A stretch of 64,000 nt of DNA from Turnera subulata (Eukaryota > Streptophyta > Magnoliopsida > Malpighiales > Passifloraceae): assembly GCA_028386065.3 (NCBI GenBank), contig JAKUCV010002129.1, forward strand, positions 4,085-68,084, written 5' to 3'. Shown piece after piece: positions 45,582-55,280 of the stretch. The notes beneath the pieces were generated by a model. The model saw only the letters and a program-made list of their open reading frames with translations, did no database searches and was not told the origin of the DNA. Made by a program: the position numbers and the translations under genes. Numbering within the stretch: the stretch's first letter is position 1; each line of letters starts with the position of its first letter.

Positions 45582-46018
45582 TTTTTGATGCTAATCAAGC
45601 TTTATTAGATAAACATAAAGGGTACAAAGTTGCACCAGGCAGGTCAGTAAGGATCTGACGAGCCTTAAATGCATGAAAGCAGGTTACAAAGGGAAGAGAG
45701 TATAGGGTGATGAGAAGAGGACTATATCCTAATCAGATACAGAAACAAAGAAGAAAAGATACAATCTGGGAAAATACAAAGATGTAGCTACAAATGGTTT
45801 TTGGTCAGCCCTTTCCAATACTTGATACAGCTGACGTTTGCGATGACCATATTTGGGGAGAAGGGAAAGTGCTGATGAACGGCTTTAAGCCACCAGGTAC
45901 TCTAACAAGAACAAGATCGAAAAGATTGTCCCAATTGGTCTGCTTACTTTTAAAGATTAGATCATTGCGGGCAAACCAAACGGACCATATAAGAGCTGAA
46001 CCAATGATGAACCATGAG
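45582..46018 (-). mobile_element. LINE 2, 3' part
   Basis: Minus-strand LINE tail: a short T run then GATGC (shared with the start of LINE 1) and a frame reading HSWFIIGSALIWSVWFARND, LFDLVLVRVPGG, homologous to LINE 1. It breaks the F-box pseudogene at 45581. The element continues at 54134 beyond gypsy 2, which inserted into it. I found no target-site duplication for the LINE, so its 5' side may be deleted. Confidence 0.85.
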
Positions 46019-46578
46019 TGATATGTCCAGCCCAATTCTCAGGCCCAAATAATGCAAGACTTACCTAACGAAGCCCAAAAAGAGGAGGTCAAGTCCACTG
46101 AGCAGCCCAACCCACTAAGTGGAAGGACCCAGAAGCTGTAGTGCATGACAGCTGGACTGACAGCTGGCTGGCACCACCCTCTCAGCCGTTAGATCAAGAT
46201 GGCACAGAGGAACCCTGACCGTCCGATCTAGGTCACCTCAGCTGCCTATAAGTACCAAAAGAAGGATAGAGAAAAGGGGACGAAAAAAACAAGGGGCTCA
46301 AGATTCCTTCCAACCACCTTAAGCTAGGGGAACCCTAGAAAAACCGTTCTTCTCTATTGTATACTCCTCCTCTATGGTAATACCCTAAGGATTATCGAAT
46401 AAAATCTTATCTTTCTCTTCTAGCTTGAGGCTTTATTGTTAGATTCCAATCCTTATTTTTTCCCAGTAATATCATTCTCCTCTTTAATTAGACCTTGAGA
46501 GATAAATAAAGATCTGACTTTTCAACGCCGACTCTTTCGCTTTGGTTTTCTTGCTTTGAATTTTCTTCGGTAATATCA
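46019..46578 (+). mobile_element. Gypsy 2 5' LTR
   Basis: 560 bp, TGATATGTCC to GTAATATCA (inverted TGATAT/ATATCA ends). TATAAGTA at 46247-46254 is a candidate TATA box. It matches 53653-54133 over its first 481 bp. Confidence 0.92.
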
Positions 46579-46579
46579 T

Positions 46580-46597
46580 TGGCGCCGTCTGTGGGAA
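46580..46597 (+). promoter_or_regulatory. Gypsy 2 primer-binding site
   Basis: TGGCGCCGTCTGTGGGAA, one base after the LTR, a recurrent primer-binding sequence of plant gypsy elements. Confidence 0.8.
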
Positions 46598-46769
46598 TCT
46601 AACGAAAAGCTATACTAAAAAATTCCCAAAAAATTGAGTGAAAATTCCACCTTTCATGTGTTTCAAGTCTTGAACAAGAAAACTACCAATTCTACCTTTG
46701 AGAGTTCTGGATCCACCAAGATCCGAGCCACGTCCGGTCAGATGCAAAGTGATCTTCGTTAGATCTAAC

Positions 46770-46836
46770 ATGGAGAGGAGGAGAACGATGAATCAAGACC
46801 AGATCCAGTTGTTAGCAGCCAACCAGGGGTTGGAGA
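46770..46836 (+). pseudogene. Gypsy 2 gag start
   Basis: ATG at 46770 opens MERRRTMNQDQIQLLAANQG before the 1.4-kb insertion. Downstream gag sequence (48216-48460) has no long frame. Confidence 0.5.
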
Positions 46837-48215
46837 TGTTAGAGCAATATCCCTACGCTAGAGGGGGGTGAATAGCGTTTATCGGATTAAAAAGAAATAA
46901 GCAGGAAATAAATGCAGAATTAAAGATTGAAGGACACAAACAATTTATCCTGGTTCACACACACACTACTTGTGTGGCTAATCCAGTCCTTCAAGAGACT
47001 CTCTTGAAGATTCCACTATCTCACAAGAAACTCTAATCTCCTGCTTGAAGATTCCTCACTTCAAGACTTCTCACACAAGAAGATATTCCCTCTTCCTATG
47101 AATCTCAACAAGGGAACTAACCTCCCTTAGGGTGTATAACAACACAATCACTCAAACAAAGGCTCTCACAAGAGTAGATATGAGTTACAAAATTTAAGCT
47201 CAAAAAGGCAACTCTCAAATCCTGAAAGGATATTGGCTCAATTAAGATTTGTAATGTATGTATGAATGAATAGCATGAATGTAGAGAGTTGATTATTTTG
47301 AATCAGAGCTGAAAATGCTCAATTTATAGCTCTGAAAAGTTATGGAGCCGTTTGAAATGCACTCAAGAAAACAGCTTTAAACAAGACATGGTGGGTGCTG
47401 AAAAGTTGTCAGAAATAACGGCTCAACATCGATGTTTTGTCCAGTAAATTTGAATTATTGGACTAACGGTAACTAAAACATCGATGTTTACCAACCCAAC
47501 ATCGATGTTATTTTGATTCTGTGAAAAATTCTTTAAAGCGTCATTTGAAGAACATCGATGTTTGAAAACCAACATCGATGTTATTTTGCTTCTGTGAAAA
47601 TGAGATGACAACTGATCATTGAAGAACATCGATGTTTAATTTACAACATCAATGTTATTTTGCTTCTGTGAACAAGAGTTAAAAGAATCAATTTAAAGAA
47701 CATCGATGTTCTAAATCCAACATCGATGTTTTGCTCATGTAAAAATATTTTCAAAAGCAACGGCCATGAGAACATCGACGTTTAGGAAGCCAACATCGAT
47801 GTTCTGAGCCTTCTGCCAATTTTTGAAAAATTCTTTGAAGGCAGGAACATCGATGTTTAGAAGACAACATCGATGTTATTTTGACTCGGCAAAAACAATT
47901 TTAAGATTGACTTCAAAGCAAGCACATCGATGTTACAAATCAAAACATCGATGTTATGACTAATTTTAAAAGCAACGGTCATTAGAACATCGATGTTTGG
48001 GATGACAACATCGATGTTATTTGCCTACTGCTTGTTTTGGAAACTTGTTTAAAGGCAGAACATCGATGTTTGAAAACACAACATCGATGTTATTTACTCA
48101 GAAAGCATTTTTGTGAATGAGCAAGAGTTATGTGATGCATGAGCAAAGTTTATTCAATTTTGAGCCAATGTCCTAGAAGAGTTGAGTGTTATACCTTGTA
48201 CAATCGTAACTAACC
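46837..48215. mobile_element. Insertion of unknown class carrying palindrome array 2
   Basis: Sequence unlike the rest of gypsy 2, starting TGTTAGAGCAATATCCC and passing through 'gaggggggtgaatagcg', a phrase I recall from repetitive plant DNA. It ends around 'cttgtacaatcgtaac'. It is non-coding, with an array of AACATCGATGTT pairs in its second half. TGTTAG at the left and CTAAC at the right hint at its ends. No clear target duplication was found, so class and exact ends are uncertain. Confidence 0.5.
47425..48091. repeat. Array of paired 12-bp palindromes AACATCGATGTT (array 2)
   Basis: Nineteen copies: a single at 47425, then pairs at 47477/47498, 47551/47571, 47625/47645, 47699/47719, 47771/47792, 47846/47866, 47923/47944, 47986/48007 and 48059/48080. 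Spacing within pairs is 20-21 bp; pair to pair it is 74, 74, 74, 72, 75, 77, 63 and 73 bp. Spacers are looser, though 'ttattttgcttctgtgaa' recurs after several pairs. Confidence 0.96.
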
Positions 48216-48917
48216 CAGATCTGGCGAGATCTAAGGTGTCCCATGCCTCAAACAAAAGAAAAGCTGTTGTCCATACCCGATCCATCGTTGCTAGCCGTCA
48301 GAGGTGCAACACCACTTCTCTGCGGAAGTGAAGAGAACCTTCAGCTTCAACGCATCTGATGGATGCTGCAAAGAGGCTAATCGTGAAAGGAAGCAGAAAA
48401 GGAGATGGTAGGCAGATCTAACCAGAAGCTGTCTGAACCCTCACCGTTCAAGCTAATCCATCATATACTAGTAGCTTATGGGGCCAAAATCTATCCTTTT
48501 TATTTTGTGTTAATTTACACACAATTTTATATCTTTATAGTGATATTGACATGAGTGATTTATTTGTTGAGTACGTATTCATTCATCCTAATTAAAACTT
48601 TTCTTTTTATGGAGAGATGCCAACAAGCGGTTAGAAAGTTGATGGAACCCTACTCGAGGAGCAGTCAAGACTCTAGAGGAGTGTCAAACTCCAAAGGAAG
48701 TCACAAAAAAGGTCTAAATGAGGCTGAACACTGAAGAAGGAACACCCCAGCTAGGTGTGGAGACTCTGGAACAAAGCTGGCGGGAACCCAAACTGGAGGA
48801 AACCTAAGCAGAAGCAGTAAAAAATATTAAAGGGGGTGCAAAAAGCACACCCAAATGAGAGCATGAAAGGGATGCATAAAGCACACCTAGAAGGTGGAGC
48901 TCAGGCAAAAGGAGACA

Positions 48918-49300
48918 CCTTGAAGGACTACGAGTACTCCCTGAGGGTACCTAGAAAGAAAGTACCCAACTTGAGTAGATCTTACGCGAAAGAAGACGCC
49001 TTGACGGACTACAAGTACTCCCCGAGAGTACCCACAAAGAAAAGACTACAATTGGGTAGATCACAAGCGAAAGGGGACGCCTTGAAGACCTACAAGTACT
49101 CCTAGAGGGTACCTAGAAGGAAAGGACCCAGCTTGAGGGACAAAAGGATGTGGATCCGAAGTTTGAGGGAGCCTAGGAAGGAAAGGGGTTCTAAGCGATT
49201 CGAAAGGGTGCATAAAGCACACCTAGAAGGTGGACCTCAAGCGAAATGAATCATCTTGAAGGTCTACAAGTACTCCCAGAGGGTATCTAGAGGGAAAGGA
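48918..49300 (+). repeat. 81-bp in-frame tandem repeat (27-residue units)
   Basis: Units begin CCTTGA at 48918, 48999 and 49080, exactly 81 bp apart, with a further partial copy near 49254. The open frame 48836-49105 translates them as 27-residue repeats built on DY.YS.RVP.KK...L.RS.AK.DAL. The exact multiple of three suggests they expanded while the region was coding. Confidence 0.8.
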
Positions 49301-49439
49301 GTTGCCTTGAAGGCTAAAGGGGTACAAAGTGTACTCCAAAGAGAGGGATCCTTAAAGAAAGGCGTCATCTTGAAAAAGAAAGGGATACTAAATGTATACC
49401 CAGAAAGGTTCGGCCAGAAAGGCCACACCTTAGAGAGAT

Positions 49440-50610
49440 CATTGGAGAAATGAGCCCCCTTGAGAAAAGGAGTGCTGAACCCACACCTACCAAAGAAGCC
49501 CAGGAGAAAGGACTCACCTTGATGGATCGGTGCAGGGATATAGAATTAGAGGGAGCCTGGACAGAGAAGGGCCATCAAGGAGTCCAAAAAAGAGAGGTGA
49601 TGGAGAAAGAGAGGCATGGAGGCCCCCCGCAGGAACGCTCAGACTTCGACCCAACTATGGCGGGATGAAGAAAAAGGCGAAGACTTTGAAGGGATGGACA
49701 ACCGACACGAAAAGAGGAAATGGGATGAGCCAAAACCCAGTATGTGCCTCAAAATACATTGCGAGGTCTGATCTTTACCGTGATGACAAATGAGCACCGG
49801 AAGAAGTTAAGGTACCCAAGGCCGACGATGAACCCTCAGAGTCCTGACAGTGGGGGAACCTTATTACAGGTTCCATTGAGGTTACTACCATGATACGGAG
49901 GACTGTAACTACCTGAGGAGGGAAATTGAGAGGCTGATCCGAGAGGGACATCTGAAGGAGTTTGTAGCAAAAAAACAAAAAAAGGAACCTCAAGGAGAGC
50001 CTAGAGGCACCATAAATGTGGTAGAAGGGAGTCCAATGAGAGGGGGCGAGAAACGCCAGGTACCCGAATGAATTCTGCCTCTTTTGAGAAAACGAAGGCA
50101 GGAGGATCCAAGGATCATCTTTACCTTGGAAGATGCTAAGAGAGTGGAAAAAGAAGAGTCACATGCCCAGAAGAAGGACGGAGAATGAATAAAACCTGAG
50201 GGGACAGTGGGACCCTGATTTGAAAAGGCGAGCCCAAAAAGGATACATGGTGTGAGACCTTTATGAACCCTGAGGAACTGATAATGCGGAAAGTATTATT
50301 AGACACCTATAAAGCAGAGTTCGCCTGGTGTACTGAGGGAATGCCAAAAAGCTCAGCTGCTGTGGCTTGCCATAAATTGAATGGTAGGGCTTTCCTAGAG
50401 ATGCAGTCGATGGAAAAGTGGAGGTGCAAGAGTTGACAAGGAGAGTAACTGCACTTAGGAGATTTATCTCAATAGTAGCAGAAAGAGAGCTACCTTTCCT
50501 TGAGACTTTGAGGAAGGCTAGGAGTGAATGGAGGAATGTGAAACGTTTAGAGCATTGAAAGAGTGTATGGCTCAAACACCCACTCTCGCCAGCCCAAAAG
50601 AAGGAGAGAG
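49440..50610 (+). pseudogene. Gypsy 2 gag-pol remnant
   Basis: About 49870-50070 reads DCNYLRREIERLIREGHLKE followed by GTINVVEGSPMRGGEKRQ, the region after the gag zinc finger in plant gypsy polyproteins. About 50090-50190 reads RIIFTLEDAKRVEK. About 50305-50600 gives pieces of the RT/RNase H border: EFAWCTEGMP, VQELTRRVTALRRFISIVAE and LPFLETLRKA. Stops, frameshifts and large deletions leave no functional domain; protease, most of RT and integrase are missing. Confidence 0.7.
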
Positions 50611-50804
50611 AGCCAATTCAAGCCAAGAATCGCCATAAGAGTTCAAGTGTTGACGGATTTCTTGGCTGAGGGGGCAGGAAGGTTCAACAATCACTAGGAG
50701 AGATCAAGAACCCTCAGAGTGAAAGACTATGTTCTGAAGAGGGTCAAGGCTACCTCACAAACACCCAAGATGAAAAATTTGAATCCCAAGAAAAAAATAT
50801 TAAA

Positions 50805-52525
50805 GGGGTGCAGAAGGCACACCTAGAGGAGATGCTGAAATACAACAGGTGAGACCCTGAGGAGATGGGACCACTAAGATTCACCCTCAGTAAGGTCTTC
50901 CTCCAAGAAGAGAATATTAAAGGGGTGCAGAAGGCACGCCCAGAGGAGATGCTGAATTACAACAGGTGAGACCCTGAGGAGATGGGACCACTGAGATTCA
51001 CCCTCAGTAAGGTCTTCCTTCAGAAATAAAATATAAAAGGTGTAGAAAGCACACCCAAAAGAAATGCTGAAAGGAGAACTATGCAAAAACCAATGTAAAA
51101 AAGAATTGAGGCTAAAGCCACAAGTGCCTTTGTAAAGGCAATGGAGAAATATTTGAAGTATCAATGAAAGGACATTGTTTCCTCCAATTATTATTTTGCA
51201 TTCATGACATCTGCATTTGCCCTCATTACATATCATGCATATAGGAATCTTAGAGGAGTCTTGCATAAACAAAAGCCCGACAAGGTTGATAAACTGACAC
51301 TGAAAGGTCTGTGAGGTGGCCTAAAGATTAAAATTGACCCATGAGGTGGTCGAGACTAATGGTCTATAAAACTTCAAGTTCTTCAAAGGAGAGAGTAAGG
51401 CGAGGGCCAACTAAAGGAACCCTTAGTGATCGGGCCTCTTAAAGGGAATCCTCTCAAAAGACCTATGAGTCACAATGAAAAGGTCCAATTAGAAATAAGA
51501 GGCCTATAAAATTTGAAAACATAAAGCCTGAAAGGGAGGCTCTCCATTAGACAAGAAAACAAGTGCAAGATAAGAAAAGGAACACTGCAACTAGGTGCGG
51601 AGACACTATAGAGAAGCTAAAAGGAACCTGAGAGAAAGCAGAAAATAAATATAAAGGGGTGCAGAAAGCACACCCAAGAGAAATGCTGAAATAGAATCTG
51701 TGCAGAAGCGACAGACGGAACTCTCACAGGAGTGGAACAAAAGAGACCCTGAGGATATGGGACCACTGAGATTCACATTCAGTAAGGTCTTCCTCCAAGA
51801 AGAAAATATTAAAGGGGCTGAAGGCACGCCCAAAAGCGATGCTGGAATACGGCAGATGAGACGATGAGGAGATGAGACCACTGAGGTTCACCCTCAGTAA
51901 GGTTTTCCTCCAAGAAGAGAATATTAAAGGGGTTCGAAAAGCATACCCATGAGAGAACATAAAGGTGTGCAAAAAGCACACCCAAACGAGAAAAGGAAAG
52001 GGGTGTCGAACGCAAGCCTAGAAGAGATGCTGGAACGAAGCCAACAGGAACCTGTGCGAAAGCTGTCGGAACCCTCATTAGAGCAGTAGGGTCTCAGAAA
52101 CCCTGAAGAATAAAGATCAAGAGCTAACGCTCAAGCCTAAAATACAAGGAGACGAGACCCCGAGATTCACCCTCATTAAGATCTTCCTCCAAGAAGAAAA
52201 AATAAAAGGATGCATAAAGCACACCTAGAAGAAAACATAAAGGGGTGCAAAAAGCACACCGATATGAGAACACTAAATGGGTGCAAAATATACATCCAAA
52301 AGAGATGTTGGAGTGGAACAGGCAAGACCCTAAAGAGAAGGAACCACTGAGATTCACCCTCAGCAAGGTCTTCCTCCAAGAAGAATGTATAAAGGGGTGC
52401 AGAAAGCACACCCAGAAGAGGACATAAAGGAGTACAGAAAGCACACCTAGAAGAGAACATAAAGGAGTGCAGAAAGCACACCCAGAAGTAAACGTAGAGG
52501 GATGCAGAACGCATACCCAATAGAG
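50805..52525 (+). repeat. Interspersed hairpin repeats of gypsy 2
   Basis: Fifteen or more copies of a short unit, consensus GGGGTGCAGAAAGCACACCC, occur in this block, with three earlier copies at about 48833, 48870 and 49206. GGTGC and GCACACC can pair around an A-rich loop. A second unit near TTCACCCTCAGTAAGGTC, followed by a cttcctccaagaag stretch, occurs about six times (50875, 50993, 51770, 51886, 52158, 52346). Together they form a higher-order composite repeat. Non-coding. Confidence 0.85.
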
Positions 52526-53106
52526 ATGATCGATTGAAGCCAAGCAAGTAGAGTCCAGATCCCTAAGGGATCAGTGGTGCGACAACACTCCCTATCTACC
52601 AGTAGGAAGGCAAACGCAAAAAGAAACCTCAAAGATACCTCCACAAAGGCATTAATAATTACCAATACGAATAAATCGATCGAGGCCGAGTTACCTACTT
52701 GGGAAAAGTGAAAGGATGAAACTTGAGGTCGAGACACCATAAGATGCATACAGCCCCTTAGGCGCCATAAAGCGCTAAGGCTCTAAGTAGCTTCATAAAT
52801 CACAAAGGCCTAAAGAGTGCGAACGCGAAAAAGCGTAAGGAGTGCCGCGCAAAAGGTTCAAGGGTGCCGAAGCACAAATTGGTAATCTTGATCTCAAGTG
52901 AATCTATAAGCTTACCTAAGGAAAGCTTCCTTGAATACTTAAAGAACCCTAAGAGAAGGGTGCAAAGGTGACTGTGAGAATTCCAGAGTTTCGACATCCA
53001 GTTCAACTGAGAGGGAAGTTACCACCACATAAGGGTATAATGCTATCACCTAGGCGTGAATTTCACTGCCACTTAAATTTTTCACCATGAACGGTATGGA
53101 GAGCCA

Positions 53107-53400
53107 CCTACCAGAGGGCAGAAAGGGAGATGAACCCTGAATAATGCCTGGAACCAACTGAAGACATGCAGAAGGCATGGTCCTTGGAAGGAATGGAAAC
53201 CAGAAGGCAGAAAGTGAGATGAACCCTGAATAATGCTTGGAACCAACTGAAGACATGCAGAAGGCATGGTCCTTGGAGGGAATGGGAACCAGAAGGCAGA
53301 AAGGGAGATGAACCCTGAATAATGCCTGGAACCAACTGAAGACATGCAGAAGGCATGGTCCCTAGAGTGGACGGAAACCCGAAGGCAAACATTGGGCTGA
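53107..53400 (+). repeat. 89-bp tandem repeat, about 3.3 copies
   Basis: Near-identical units start at about 53111, 53201 and 53290, with a diverged partial unit at 53379. Each contains 'gatgaaccctgaataatg' and 'gaagacatgcagaaggcatg'. Located just upstream of the 3' LTR. Confidence 0.9.
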
Positions 53401-53652
53401 ACCCTAAATGATGCCTTGAAGGCCGACGGAGAGCTGAACCCTGTTGAGAAGCAACCACAACCAAAATGAAGGAGTGTGGAATGCGCGCTGCACTCTTTTT
53501 TCCTTCATCAAGTTTTTATCCCATAGGGTTTTTCTTGATAAGGTTTTTAATGAGGCAGTCCTCTCAAAAGCGTGTTCCACTAACTCGATGATATCTACGT
53601 CATAGACACAAATGCCCAACCTTCTTGGAAGCTCGACCATTTAGAGGGCTAT

Positions 53653-54133
53653 TGATATGTCCAACCAAATTCTCGGGCCCAAATAATGCAAGACTTACCT
53701 AACGAAGCCCACAAAGAGGAGGTCAAGTCCACTGAGCAGCCCAACCCACTAAGTGGAAGGACCCAGAAGCTGTAGTGCATGACAGCTGGACTGACAGCTT
53801 GCTGGCACCACCCTCTCAGCCGTTAGATCAAGATGGCACAAAGGAACCCTGACCGTCCGATCTAGGTCACCTCAGTTGCCTATAAGTACCAAAAGAAGGA
53901 GAAAGAAAAGGGAACGAAAAAAACAGGGGGCTCAAGATTCCTTCCAGCCACCTTAAGCTAGGGGAACCCAAGAAAAATCGTTCTTCTCTATTGTATACTC
54001 CTCCTCTATGGTAATACCCTAAGGATTATCCAATAAAATCTTATCTTTCTCTTCTAGCTTGAGGCTTTATTGTTAGATTCCAATCCTTATTTTTTCTCAG
54101 TAATATCATTCTCCTCTATAATTAGACCTTGAG
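53653..54133 (+). mobile_element. Gypsy 2 3' LTR, lacking last 79 bp
   Basis: Aligns with 46019-46499 and stops at 'gaccttgag'. The next base starts LINE 2 sequence. Confidence 0.9.
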
Positions 54134-54753
54134 CGGAAGAAGGCCAAGAACAGTACCAAATAGAGCAGTCAGCAGGGAGGATCCAATGAATACCCCACCA
54201 TTTACAAATGCGTTGCCAAAGAAATAGAGGATCCAATCCAACTCCTTCACTCCCGGCCAGCAACAAGAAATAGAGGCCAAATTTTTTCCCAGGTCCTGGC
54301 AGACTCAAAGCCAGCCATGCCATAGTCAGTGAATTATTGGGGCGTAATGGAGGTGGTGTTAGTTTGTGATTTTGGGGAAGAGTTAGGNGGATTATCCAAT
54401 AAAATCTTATCTTTCTCTTCTAGCTTGAGGCTTTATTGTTAGATTCCAATCCTTATTTTTTCTCAGTAATATCATTCTCCTCTATAATTAGACCTTGAGC
54501 GGAAGAAGGCCAAGAACAGTACCAAATAGAGCAGTCAGCAGGGAGGATCCAATGAATACCCCACCATTTACAAATGCGTTGCCAAAGAAATAGAGGATCC
54601 AATCCAACTCCTTCACTCCCGGCCAGCAACAAGAAATAGAGGCCAAATTTTTTCCCAGGTCCTGGCAGACTCAAAGCCAGCCATGCCATAGTCAGTGAAT
54701 TATTGGGGCGTAATGGAGGTGGTGTTAGTTTGTGATTTTGGGGAAGAGTTAGG
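54023..54753. other. Assembly gap with unmerged 365-bp overlap
   Basis: A single N at 54388 separates 54023-54387 from 54389-54753, which repeat one another at an offset of 366 bases. The two stretches encode identical minus-strand proteins. This is what two overlapping contigs joined without merging would give; one copy is probably redundant. Confidence 0.9.
54134..54690 (-). mobile_element. LINE 2, 5' part (duplicated across the N)
   Basis: The minus strand reads FLWQRICKWWGIHWILPADC, aligning with WSKICIWWGVSWCCPGS of LINE 1. This is upstream coding sequence of the LINE whose 3' part is 45582-46018. It is seen twice only because of the assembly duplication. The end near 54690 is approximate. 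Confidence 0.8.
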
Positions 54754-55280
54754 GTTAAGATTAGAGCTTGTATTTGTGGGCAATAGAGTGGTGGTCGTTG
54801 CAGTGAAGGCAGGGAGGAGGAGGGAGGTTGGGGTAGTTTCGAGTTTCCGGTTGTGGTGTGGTGGTTATGATTGTGGTGGCAATTGAGGGAGAGGGGTAAC
54901 TGGGTTTCAAGAAAAACAAATAAAAAAATAGTTTTAGTTTTTTAGAGAGAGTTTGGGCGTGGTGGTGGTGATGGATGTGATGAAGACTGAGAAAATGGGG
55001 GTAACAGTGGATTTCAAAACCATAGCAAACAAGAAAATGGTTTTGTTTAAATTTGTTTTGTAAGAAGAGCTCCTGGTGATGGCGGCGGCGGCGGTAGTGG
55101 TGGTGGTGATGGCAGTTAAGGGAGAGGAGATAATCATAGGTTTCAAAGCCATAGCAAATTGGAAAAATAATTTTACTTCTTGTTGTTGTGGCGGCGTTGA
55201 TGCAGGTGGTTGTGTAGATGGTTGTGATGGTTTTGTTGGCAGGGAAAAAGAGAAATATTAGGTTTCAAGACTGGAAAATT
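54754..55280 (+). repeat. Degenerate G/T-rich tandem repeat
   Basis: Four loose units, each with a GGTGGTGG-type run followed by a 'ggtttcaa..' phrase, at about 54902, 55010, 55137 and 55260 (spacing 108-127 bp). 'aaa.ccatagcaaa' is shared by the middle two. Short frames over it are repeat-driven and not convincing genes. Confidence 0.6.

Larger units (their letters stand above)
46019..54133 (+). mobile_element. Gypsy-type LTR retrotransposon 2, degenerate, inserted in LINE 2
   Basis: 5' LTR 46019-46578, primer-binding site at 46580, an internal region of about 7 kb with gag start, a large insertion (46837-48215), coding remnants (49440-50610), several tandem repeat blocks, and a 3' LTR 53653-54133 lacking its last 79 bp. 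The LINE is interrupted at 46018 and resumes at 54134. Target-site duplication cannot be confirmed because the 3' LTR end is lost. Confidence 0.88.

Noticed and set aside
51606..52749. Many overlapping minus-strand open frames rich in Phe, Leu and Cys
   Set aside because: They are antisense readings of the gypsy 2 hairpin repeats; the recurring peptide phrases follow the DNA repeat period.
54087..54689. Two identical 78-residue minus-strand proteins as a tandem gene pair
   Set aside because: They are the same LINE fragment repeated across a single N, best explained by unmerged contig overlap.
54960..55260. Gly/Val-rich frames as a gene
   Set aside because: Driven by GGT/GGC runs in a degenerate tandem repeat.
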